Made by a program: the position numbers and the translations under genes | Shown here: piece after piece, positions 22,968-33,880 of the stretch | Position numbering within the stretch: the stretch's first letter is position 1 | Layout: each line of letters opens with the position of its first letter | Notes under the pieces: generated by a model | The model's database searches: none | Told to the model about the DNA's origin: nothing | What the model saw: only the letters and a program-made list of their open reading frames with translations | DNA from: Posidonia oceanica | Lineage: Eukaryota > Streptophyta > Magnoliopsida > Alismatales > Posidoniaceae | Length of the DNA stretch: 64,000 bases | Direction: 5' to 3' | Assembly: GCA_037176725.1 (NCBI GenBank) | Contig: JAZBRS010000026.1 | Span: 59,436,501 to 59,500,500, forward strand

Positions 22968-25003
22968 TGTAAACACCCCATTTTGGCAGCTGGCCATTAG
23001 AGGATCTCTGGAGACTCACTTGGATTGTGGCATGGCTCAACCTAATCCTAATCCCAAATCCCAATCCTTAAACCTAGATAAAACCTCAACCAAAACCACA
23101 TTTAAAAAACTTTACTCAAACCCTAAGCCCATTTCCCACCTAACCCTCAAAACCATTTAAACTCTAAAGCCCATTACCTAAGCCTTGAAACCATTTAATC
23201 CCAAAGCCCAAATCACAAGCCCAGCAGGCCCAGTCCACTGGATCTCACGTTTAGTCGCCTCTTAATACAGCGAATAGCGTTGTCGCCACTTATAGTGACA
23301 ACATACGTTGTCGCCATAGAGAGCGGCAACTAACTGTGAGGAATAGCAGCGGCCACGCCACCCATTCAAACTCTCCCGCCGCACGTTTGGACTTTTCTGG
23401 CCAAGCTTCCCACGTCGTCTTGACACCACCACAACCTCCCACGACCTTGCCCACGACCCACGATGCCATACCTCCTCCCCCTGCCACCTCCATGCCGTGG
23501 CAGGCCTTGACCGAACAAAACAGTAGCTGCACCCATTCCCTACTTTGCCACCACCAAAATCTGAGAGAACCAGAGCCTCCCGCACCCCCCTGAGTGATCC
23601 AGAGCTTCCCCCATGTGAGTGAGACCTTCCCCGAGCGATTCCCAAGCCTCCTGTGCCTGCCGTTGCCGTTTGCCCCCAACGCTGGTCATCTTCTCCACCT
23701 CCGGCTACCAACTCCGGCGAGTTCCACAGGTGAAGTCTCTCACCCATTAGCTAGCTTGAGGCCTTGGGAACGTTCCCGAACTCCCTCCCGTGCCGGCAGT
23801 CTAGCTCGGCACCTTCCTTGTGCTCCCGACCGTCCATTCGACCGATGAGGATCGGCAACGCCGGCGAGCGGTCGGTGGAGGTGGGAAAGAGACTCCAGCC
23901 ACTTCCCACAACCCACATTTGCATTCCTTGCACCCCCCCTCACCTCCACGAAGCTTCCTAGCTCGACGCATTGGGTCGCCGGCCACTCCAGTGGTCGGAA
24001 TCCTCTGCGCTCCGACGGCGAATGGGAAGGAGACGGGTGGAGCAATCCACCCAACCATTTCTCACACCGAAGGTGTGGTTGTGTTCGTGGGAATGCCGTT
24101 GTGCTTCCCCGATCATCTCCGGTCTGTTTGGCATCACCTGGGCGACGCATGGCGGCGGTGAAGTTCGACCTCTGAACTACCTCCAGCCAATGTTTGGGCC
24201 TCCGTTCCGAGCAATCCAGACGGCTATTTCTTGTGATGTTTATATGCTTTTGTTCATGAATGATTGCTCTTTAATGTCATGCATTTAGTTTCATGTTTTG
24301 TCTCACCAGCGGTGCGAGATTTGGTGCCAAAGTCCGCTGTTCGGACTGCCTAAATTGCCAGATGTGTCGCCGGTTAAATCGGCGACTACTCTGGCATTTC
24401 CGGCAATCCTCTGGCCGGACTTTGAGCCGATGTATCTCGTGACCCATGCCATCATTTTGCAAAGTGATTACATGTTGTTAAACCTGAACATGCCCTCTTT
24501 ATTTCCTCGTATTTCATTTTGAGTTTTGAATCGTCTGCATGGCTTTTCTCTGGTGATGAAGGTCCCTATCTGGAACAATCGAGCCGCCCATCCCAGTGGT
24601 GACATACCCAAGTGCCGATCATGACGGCGACAGACGTTGCCGCTGCTCTGAGAGGCGACAGACTGCTCGCTGGTTGAACCGGCGACGTCTGCTGCTGTTG
24701 GGCACAGGGGCGACTCAAACAGACAGTAGATTGAGCTCCCTCATTTGTCACTTTGTGATTCGTTTACTCGCCTCATTTGGTTTCAGTTTAGTCTCCCTCT
24801 CTCGTTTATCGTTTCGTTAGTCGCTTTAACTCTAATTAGTCGTTTTAAACAAGGTTTTCCTAAGCTTTGCATGGTTTATAATTGCATCTTGCATACCACC
24901 TTAGGGCGAATATAAACCGGCGTTGTGCGCCAACATTAACCACACAAGAGCGGATTAGTCAAGAAAGACCGATTTCCTCAGGCGAGTCAGGGTGCCTAAC
25001 ACC
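22968..25003 (+). mobile_element. LTR D: truncated LTR inserted in element G pol
   Basis: It begins TGTAAACACCCCATTTTGGC, the family opening, directly after pol sequence ending GCTAC (22963-22967). It carries the start of the conserved box (GACCGATTTCCTCAGGCGAG ... GCCTAACACC) and stops there, joined to reverse-transcriptase sequence at about 25004. GTCGCC/GGCGAC palindromic words occur at 23279-23335 and 24650-24715. No matching target duplication is seen at the right end, and about 60 residues of pol are missing, so the right end of D and adjacent pol seem to have been lost in one deletion. ORFs inside are not gene-like. Confidence 0.75.
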
Positions 25004-26589
25004 GAGGCCGTCCACGAGTGGGGGGAACCAGGACCAAAGGCTTGATAAGGAGCTGCTTGATTTTGTCAAATGCAGCCTGGCATTCGTCGCTCCAGCTAAT
25101 CTGTGCATTCTTCCTCGGGAGCTTGAAGATCGGTTTGCAGATGGGAGTGAGCTGCTTTGTGAACCGGCTAATGTATTGCAAGCACCCCAACAGTCCTCGG
25201 ACCTCCTTCTCAGTCTTGGGGGGCGGCATCTCTACGATGGATCTTGCTTTGCTCGGGTCCACCTCGATTCCTCTCTTACTGATGATAAAACCAAGGAGCT
25301 TTCCAGAAGATACCCCGAATGCACACTTGTTGGGGTTGAGGCGGAGCTTCTACTGTCTTAGGCGATCGAACAGCTTTCTCAAGCAGGTGAGGTGATCCTC
25401 GGGCTCTTTGGATTTGGCGATCATGTCATCCACATATACCTCAACTTCTTGGTGGATGAGGTCTTGGAACAATGCTATCATGGCCCTCTGATAAGTAGCC
25501 CCTGCATTCTTGAGTCCAAAAGGCATCACTCGGTAGCAAAAGACTCCCCATGGGGTGATGAAAGATGGCTTTTCCATATCTTCCTCTGCCATTCTGATCT
25601 GGTTGTAGCCCGAGAAGCCGTCCATGAATGAAAGCATCTTGCATCCCGCGGTATTGTCAACTAGGACATCAATGTGTGGCAACGGGAAATCATCCTTAGA
25701 GCTCGCCTTGTTCAGATCCCTGTAGTCTATGCACATGCGGACTTTGCCATCTTTCTTTGCTACAGGCACAACATTTGCGAGCCATTCTGGGTAGAGGACG
25801 ACCATGAGAAAGCTGACATTGTGCTGCTTTATGATTCCCTCCACTATGGTCGCCATCTTCTAAGTTTTTGCTTGACCAGCTTTACATCTGGATTCAATGG
25901 CAGTGTGTGTACCACTATCTCGACATCGAGACCAACCATGTCATCATAACTCCAAGCGAATACATCTGTGTACTCTTTCAAGAACACTATGAACTCTGCT
26001 CTGGCCTGGGGTGACAGTTCGGTGCTGATACGGACCTCTTTGATATCCTCTGCTGTGCCAATGTTGACAACCTCGATCTCTTCTTCGATTCGGGATCATT
26101 GTCGTAGGGCTGGAACTCAGGCACTGATTCATCATATTCATCCAAGCCTTCGTCATCCTCCTCTCCGTATACAATGAGTTCGGAGAGGACCTCCTTCTCA
26201 AAAGTTGGGTCTGTGGCATCGAAGGAGTAGATGTGCTCGGCGTCCCGCCCCTGATGACGCTTCAGAATGGTCACACTCACCCTGGTGTTTCTGTAGGTGC
26301 GATGGGTGACCTCTGTCCTTGTGGCCTCTGAGCCTGCTGACTGACTGGGTGTCTCTGACCCTTCTGTTGCTACTCTCCCTGCTGCTGGTGCTACTACTGC
26401 TGCTGCTGCTTGTGCTGTTGGTGTTGTGGGTGCTGTGGCTGTCTCAGCATTTTTCGATGTACTCGCGGAGAGTGTCGGGGATGGGCTGCTGTCCGTCTGC
26501 TGACAAGTCTGATTGCTACCACCCGTTGTGCAGCCTGAGCCTATCTCAAAGTTTTTTTTTACCCCCACCCTGGATAATGTGGGGCTTGC
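25004..26589 (-). pseudogene. pol: Element G pol, 5' half: linker and reverse transcriptase
   Basis: The upper part (26589-26090) encodes the linker between protease and RT, with VYGEEDDEGLDEYDESVPEF. After a frame change comes VNIGTAEDIKEVRISTELSP and the YTDVFAWSYDDM motif typical of Tat/Ogre RT. The RT core contains KDGKVRMCIDYRDLNKASSK, FMDGFSGYNQI, FCYRVMPFGLKNAGATYQRA and the catalytic YVDDM at 25422-25436. It continues to KPLVLVPPTRGRP and is cut at 25004 by the LTR D junction. The enzyme copies element RNA into cDNA in cytoplasmic particles. At least two frame changes (near 25860 and 26085) and a stop near 25348 disable it. Upstream it joins, across the F insertion, to the protease ORF ending at 43514. 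Confidence 0.93.
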
Positions 26590-28134
26590 GCTACTGTGAC
26601 CAACCACCGCTCGGCCACGACGGGTCTCGCATGCTGCCATAGCTTGCGATGCGATCGTGCCGTGAGAGAGGGTGGAAGCTACGGTTAGCTATGAATCCAA
26701 GGAGAAAACTCGACTTGAAAACACCGGGAAAACGTGAAGAAAACAAAGAAGATAAGACAAAAGGGAGTCACCATCTAGTCTATTATCGGGAAGATGAGGA
26801 AAACCGAGGAAAGCATAGAAAACATGCAAGTGGATGCGATGCTATGCAAAATAAAATGACTTGTGCCTAGGATAAGGGCATAATGGTAATCGTGGGCCAA
26901 AGAAAGGGTAAGGACTCCTATTACGTGCAGGGAAGGTGTTAGGCACCCTCGACACGCCCGAGGAATCGGTCTTTCAAGGCTAAGCGCTCGCACATGCGGG
27001 AATTTCGGCAAATGCTTGCCTTTAACTGTACGCCCGTAGGCGATAATGCTATGCATGCCTAATGTATGCTTTGCTTACCTAAATGCCATTTGAAAACATG
27101 CTATGTTTAGTGGAAAACATGCTAAACATGGATGATTAAGGCTAGGATGCCATGATTCAAAGACAAAGCGATTAAAGAGCTAAAACAGCTAAAAAATGCT
27201 AAGTGGATGAAAGAACAAAGCGATAAACACTGGATCGAAGCTACTGTCTGGACACCAGGTTCAGTCACCGCTGCATGTGGCGTCAGGTTCAGTCGCTAGT
27301 TGTGACGACGACGGACGCACCGGTCGAAGGGGCGGCGGCACAAGGCGCCGGCTGGAGTGGTGGCTGGACCTAGTGCAGGCTCCCAGACAGGCAACTTCAA
27401 AGCCTCGGAAATGCAAGCAAATCTAATCAAAATGGAAAAAACGAATGCATGGAAGTACAGAGGGCATAACAGAGATCAAATCCATAGAAACAGAAAATAA
27501 AATGGATGCCCAGACGGGGAGATACGCCAGCGCAAAGTCGGCGAGGAAGCTGCCCAGAAAGCCAGGCTAGTCGCCGCTACAAGCGGCAGCTGAACCGGCA
27601 GCATGGGCAGTTCGAGCGGTGAACTTTGGAGCCAGATCTCCTGCCGGCGGTGATGCAAAACAGGAGACTAAATATTCGAAATCACACACCATTCATCCAT
27701 GATCATATACATACATTCAACAAACAAAATGGCCGCCTGGGACGCAAGATACGGCGACCCAAACTTCGACCGGCAACAGTCTGAAGGTCGGACTTTAACG
27801 CCAAGATCTGCGCCAACGGCGGCGCGAAAGAGACCGGTGGCGATCAGGGAAGCTTCACGACATTCCCACGACCACTGTTAGTGGTGATTGGCTGAGTTGC
27901 CACTACAAGTGGCGACAACAGAGTCCAGTCGCCTGTGTGACTGGCGACTGGACCCTCCTGTCTCAGCAAGGCTTCTAAATGGGCCTAGTGGGTTTCTAAT
28001 GGACCTAGGTTTGTGTTGGGGGAGAAAAGTTGGGGTTTTGGATTGAGTTTTAGGATTTGGATGGGGTTTTGGGGGAAAGTGGGGTTTTAGATTTCTGAGC
28101 TCGATTCCTGAGTGTGATCCGCCAAAAGGCAGTC

Positions 28135-31100
28135 TGTTGACACCCCATTTCGACAGGCTGGATCGATTGGAGCCCTCCTAGTGATTGCTGGACTCAAACC
28201 CTAACCTAAACCCAAACCCTAATCCTCTTCTTTACCCTTCAAAACTAAGCAAACTCAACCTAGGATTACCCTCCTTTCCCGAACCTGAAAACTAACCAAA
28301 ATCCATAGGAAAACTCACCCTTGCTGACTTAGCAAACCTACCCAAGAATCTAGAAATTTCAAACCAAAACCACTCCCAAAAACCCTAGGAAACTTAGGCA
28401 AAACTACCCTTTTTCTACACCTCAAAACCCCTCCAAAACTTTCTCAAAACCAAACCAAACCCTGGGACCAAGACTAGAAACTCTAGACGCCACACCCGCC
28501 AAATTTCACCCCTTTCCGAGACCTCTAAGACCCCCTTTTGGCCAAATTATCGTTTTCTCTCTAGGATTATCATTTTCTCTCTCCTCTCTCTCTCCTGATT
28601 ATCATCTCTCTTTTCATCCCCTTCTTGCCCTTTTTCCTGCCTGGCTGTGGGCCCTCTTTGTGCTTCTATCCTTTCTCTATCTTATTCCTATTTTTACTTT
28701 ATTTTTAGCTTTTTCCCTGAATTTTAAAAAATCATTTTCCTCCAACTCATCTCTTTCCCTTTTATTTCTCCCTTTTTCCATTTCCTTCCTCCTTCTCTTT
28801 TCCTTTTCTTTCTTTTGCTAAAATCCATAAAAAGCCCTAAAAATCTGCAAAACTCCAAAACATAAGAGAAACAAATCCAAACTCTAAGAAAAACAATTTA
28901 AAAACATTAAACAAACAATTAAAAACTTAAACCTAATTAAATCAAGCTAAAAAGAAAATCAAGCATGTAAACTAAAAAAAATGCAAAACAAACCAAAAGA
29001 AAATACCGTAAAATCAAGGAAAAAAACTAAAACAAAATCAAAACCCACCAAAGGTAAAAACCCCATCAAGATAATTAAAAAAGCAAACCTTAAAAAAAAA
29101 AAAAAGTAAAACAATTAAGAACACTAAGATAAACAATTAATGAAAGAAAAAGCCCAACTTAACAAACCTAAGGAAAAAACAACCTAAGGACTTAATTAAA
29201 AAGAAAATGAAGAACACATTAAAAAGACTTAAAAAACACTTAATCAGAAAAAAGAAACCCAATTAAAAAACATCAAGAAAAATTAATAAATAAAAAATCA
29301 CAAAACCTAATTCAAAAGACTTAAGAAAGAAAATCCTAAAAGACTAAAACTAAAAGCCCATAACCCATGCTAATTAACCCAAAAATAAATCCTAAAAAAT
29401 CCTAATTAACATCCTAAATGCTTAACAAGAAAAACACAATTTTAAAAACAATTTAAAAAAGGTTTGACAAACACTTAATCAAATGGAAAACGAATTAAAA
29501 AAACAAAAGAAACCCTAAAACCCTAATCAAGCCCAAAACCCCTTTAAACCACACTAATTAACCTAAAAACAGTCATTAAAAAATTTAATCAAGACCCTAA
29601 CCTACAACACAATCACACTAATATTTTACTTATTTTTATTCTTTTTTCCTAATTTATTTCTCCCCTTTCTTCTCCTCCATTTCTCTTCCTCCTCTTATCC
29701 TTTTTTTTCTTTTTTCTCTCTACTGGGCCCGTCAGCCCGTTTCCTCTCTCTTTTCTTTTTTTTCTTTTTTTTCAAATCCACGGCCCAGCCCACGGTCACC
29801 GTCCTCTTCTTCCTCCTTCCCTCCGCACAGTACACCCTGCTCACCTTCTGCCACCTCTCCTGTCGTCTCAGCGTCTCAGCTTCCTGCCATTGCCAGGCCT
29901 GCTCTCGCACGCCTCCTGCTCGGGCCGGACCGGCGTGCACCGCACCGCGTCCGTGCTCCTGCCATCGCCTCTCCTCGGCATTCAATTGCCGCAGACCTGC
30001 AAAACCAGAAAGGAGGAGAAATCAGAACCTTAACCAGGAGGAGAGGAAGAGAAAGAAAAAAGACCGAAGCATCCCCAGAAGAGACCCGACTCCTGTGTGC
30101 GATCCCAACCAGAGAGAGCAACCTGAGAGAGCAATTCCAGAGTGTTCTTCCCCACCTGAGCGACCTCCTTTCTTCCTCCTCTTCACCCTCCAATTCCAGA
30201 GAAGAGAGGGCAGTGAGGGAGAGCTTGAGAGTCCACCTCGGCATCCCGGAGAGAAGCCACCATTCCAGAGCATTCCCACACCCAATCCTTCTCCTTTTCC
30301 TTCTGAAATCCCCACCAGACCATCCTCTTCCTTTTCCAGCAACACAACACCCTTCCGAGCCTTCATCTCTCTCCCAATTGTTCCCCCAAACTCACCCAGC
30401 AACCAGCCTTCATCCTCCACCATTTCCCTACCTTTCCACCACATAAAACACCTTCAGATCACCCGACACTCCACCTGTGAACCCAACACAACCCACTCCA
30501 CAATTGCCTTCACCACAGCCCGCAACTTCCTCCCAAATTCTACCCAGATAACCACCTAACTTCCACCTTCCAAAGGCACCTAACCTCTAGCCCTTTCCCT
30601 CACCACAGACCGCAAGCTCCACTACAAACACCTGTCCCGAACGCTGACCAGAAATCAAGCCACCTTCCTATCTCACTCCACACTCTCCAGAAAGCCAGTT
30701 CGACCACCCAGATCCACTCCCTGAACCTCCAGCAACTTCCCGGAAGGCTCCATCCAACCAGACGAGCAGCGAACACCCTCCCCCACCTCCGGCCACTCTT
30801 CTGAACCCAAAAAGTGCCAGATCTCACTCCAAGCTCCGAAGCTGCTGTCCAACCGATTGGGAAGTACCGGAAGCACGTCCTGAAGCCGCTCCAGCCTCCG
30901 CGAGTAGCTGACGACCACCGCAGCGACCGGACGAACGCCGTCGACCAGCTCCGGAACTGCTGAGGTCGGGAGGACGTTTCAGACGCGGAAAAAGGTAAGC
31001 TCTTCCACCCTTAGCTTCCTCCTCTCCCCCTGCTGCTTCACCGCCCTTTAGATTTAAGTTTCCGACCCTCCTGCTATGAAGTCAACTTCCGGTCAGACCT

Positions 31101-33858
31101 TCTTCCCCGACGAGCTTCTCCGGCCGTCGCTTCGCTCCGGCGACCGTTCCAGACCATTCCAGGCCGCGCCGTCCTCCGCCGTATGCCGCCCGACCTCCGT
31201 CAGCTCCGGGAGCAACTCCTCCGCTCGACAGCGCGTCCCCAGCCCCCCTGTGCCGGCGGTCACGAGCTCCGGCAGCCAGCTGCTACAGTGCTCGTCTCCG
31301 TCGGCCGACACTGTGCATTTATTTTTCGTTTATATGGTTTTTAAGTGAATATTGCATGTTTAACTTAAGTTTTCTTATCTTTGCATTTCAGTCCTTCTGT
31401 CATTTAATCTGCTTTGTTTTTTATTAAAAACCATGCTAAATTGCATTAAATGTTTCTATTTTTCTGTATTTGCAATCCAGTCCGTTTACTGTGCTTTTTA
31501 GTTATAAAAATTTATGCTTTAGTCCTCCTGTTTTCAATTATTGCATATAGGTCCTGCAGTAGATTATTTCATTTAAATGCATGAAGTTTGCCTTATCACA
31601 TTGCATTCCAGACCCTTATGATTTACTGTTTTTGCATTTAAATCCAGTGCACTGTAGAACTTAGGTTCTGATTTTAATTTTTGGTTGTTGCATTGCATAT
31701 TTTCCCTCCTGTTTTCTCATTTTTGCATCAAGGTCCTTTTTAAATGCACAGTAGCCATCCTGCATGCATTCTAGCTTATTAAATTGCATTTTTCCCCCTA
31801 CATCTTTTAAAAATTGCATGTCAGTCCACAGACCTTGATTTCAGTGCATATTTTGCATATTAAATTGCATTCTTGACCTTGCATGATTTGGAAATTACAC
31901 ATAGGTCCTTTGCATCATTATAAAATCATTTAAAATGCCTGTTTTGCCCTTAAAATTGCATTTTAGCTCCCATGTTTGCAAAATTGCATGTAGGCCCTCC
32001 ACTTGCATTCCCAGACTCCCCAGAACCCCGTTTTCTGGAAAAAATGCATTTTAGACCCCAAGCTTTTACAAAATTGCATTCCTCTTGCCATTTGCTTTCA
32101 AAACTCCCCTGATGCATACCCACCTTTAAATATTGTCTCTTTTAACCTATCCTTTGCAAAATTATCCTTTGTCTCCTCCTGTTTTCAAGATTCCTGCCTG
32201 TAAGCCCCATGCTTTTCCAAACTATAGCATTTAAACCCCTGTTTTCTTCTAAAATCCCTCCTGAGTCCTTTTTGCATTTTGCATACATTTGCACTCATAT
32301 AGTCTTGCATTTAGCATCTTTTGCACACACTAAAGCCCCCTTAGCTCCCTTTCACCTGGGAGGACCTTTTTGCACACCCTTAGGACCTCCTGAACACTTA
32401 GATCTGTTCTTCTCCCCTGTTCTGGCCCTCCTGCCTTGAAGCTGCGATATCTTCCAATCTGACCGTTGGATCTCCCCAAATGAGCTGCCAGAGCGACCCC
32501 GGCGGAGCACTCTTCAGCATGGACCAATCGGATTTCAGATCAGGCTTCAGATGTCCAAGGTAAGTCCCCCTGAACTTCGGCAGTATTGTTTTGCATATCA
32601 TTCACATCGCATGGTTTTTGCGCACTCTTTTCGCTTTGTCTTGCACCGTTTTGCGTGACGCTTCTTTGTCTTGCACCGTTTTGCGTGCCCTTTGATTTTC
32701 TTGCCCCGTTTTGCGTGCAGTTCTGTTTTCTCGCACCGTTTTACGTGTCCTTTGGTTTTCTTGCTCCGTTTTGCGTGCAGTTCTGTTTTCTCGCTCCATT
32801 TTGCGTGCCCTTTGGCTTTCTCGCTCCGTTTTGCGTGCCCTTTGGTTTTCTTGCTCCGTTTTGCGTGTAGTTCTGTTTTCTCGCACCGTTTTGCGTGTCG
32901 CTTCTTTGTCTTGCACCGTTTTGCGTGTCCTTTGGTTTTCTTGCTCCGTTTTGCGTGTAGCTTCGTTGTCCTGCACCGTTTTGCGTGCCCTCTCGTTTTC
33001 TCGCCCCGTTTTGCGTGCCGCTTTGTTTTCTTGCTCTGTTTTGCGCCCCTTTTCGTTTTCCTACACTGTTTCGCGTTCTTGTTCTGTTTCTCGCATCGTT
33101 TCGCATCGTTTTGCATTCTTGCTTCGTTTCTCGCACTGTTTCGCATGTTTTGCGTGGTTTCCCCTTTGCATGTCGCCCGCATTGCCTGTTTTCCCTACTG
33201 TTTTGTTTTATCGCCTGCATTTGCATATAGGGCGGTGATGCTTACTGTCCGGAGTTCTCACGAGCCAGTTTCGCCCGGTTCGGAACACAGACAGCGTTGC
33301 TGAGCGCTTAGATTGCACGTTTACTTTCTTGCATTGCTTTCCCCCACTTAGAGCACACCTTTGAGCATTTAGATAGGCATTCATTGGCACTTAGGCATCT
33401 AAAGTCTGCATTTCCCTGCATATGCGAGCGTAAGCCTAGAAAGACCGATTCTCGGGCGTGTCGGGGGTGCTTAACACCTTCCCCGCGCGTAACAGGAGTC
33501 CTTGCCCTCTCTCTTGGCCCGTAATGACCATATTGCCCTTGTCCTAGGCACGAGTCACATCATTTGCATTCATTTGCATCTCATTTCTTCTGCATTGCCT
33601 TGCATTGCATCTTTCGCTCGTTTTTGCGTGATTATTCACGCATTTCCCCGATTTTCCTTGTCTCCCGATTTAATAGACTTGTTGGCGACTCCGATTTTGT
33701 CTTATCTTCTTCCTTTCTTTCCCTTTTCTCTCTCTTTTAAATGTTTTCGAGTTAGGTCTTCCTTCTCGGACATAGCCGCTAATAGTGAGCCTGATTCTGA
33801 TCGGTGCGCGCGAGCTTTGGCAACGTGCATGGACGATCCGAACACTGGGATTACTACA
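28135..33858 (+). mobile_element. Solo LTR C (5.7 kb) inserted in LTR B
   Basis: It starts TGTTGACACCCC and ends GGGATTACTACA, flanked by an exact 5-bp duplication CAGTC at 28130-28134 and 33859-33863. Removing it restores the LTR B sequence exactly as seen in LTR A (GGYAGTC|AAATTGGAG). Its internal order equals that of solo LTR C2: A-rich CCCTAAA tract (28190-29600), CT-rich to GC-rich block (29630-31300), TTGCATTTTAG words (31330-32290), 30-bp array (32620-33170), conserved box (33421-33507) and PBS-like motif (33683-33693). Confidence 0.93.
32620..33170. repeat. 30-bp minisatellite in solo LTR C
   Basis: About 18 copies of a 30-bp unit built on TTGCACCGTTTTGCGTGCCC with a tail such as TTTGGTTTTC. 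It is homologous in place and period to the array at 13050-13640, but the tails differ, so the two arrays have been rewritten since they split. Long ORFs across it on both strands are repeat artefacts. Confidence 0.95.
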
Positions 33859-33880
33859 CAGTCAAATTGGAGTGTCTACA

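Larger units (their letters stand above)
26595..33880 (-). mobile_element. LTR B: 3' LTR of element F, split by solo LTR C
   Basis: The LTR consists of 26595-28134 plus 33864-33880 and matches LTR A through most of its length, from GGTCACA at its end to TGTAGACACTCC at its start. Relative to LTR A it lacks about 0.8 kb (the part of A between about 42400 and 43230), leaving about 1.56 kb of its own sequence. The conserved box is at about 26908-27000 and the PBS-like internal motif at 26765-26774. Outside it, at 33881, begins the purine-rich tract of the element's internal region. Confidence 0.85.

Noticed and set aside
26319..26642. Leucine-rich plus-strand ORF that looks like a membrane protein
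   Set aside because: It is the complement of the Ala/Thr/Pro-rich linker between protease and RT of element G on the minus strand.
32598..33303. ORFs of 160-210 codons on both strands
   Set aside because: Same cause as above, in the homologous array of solo LTR C.
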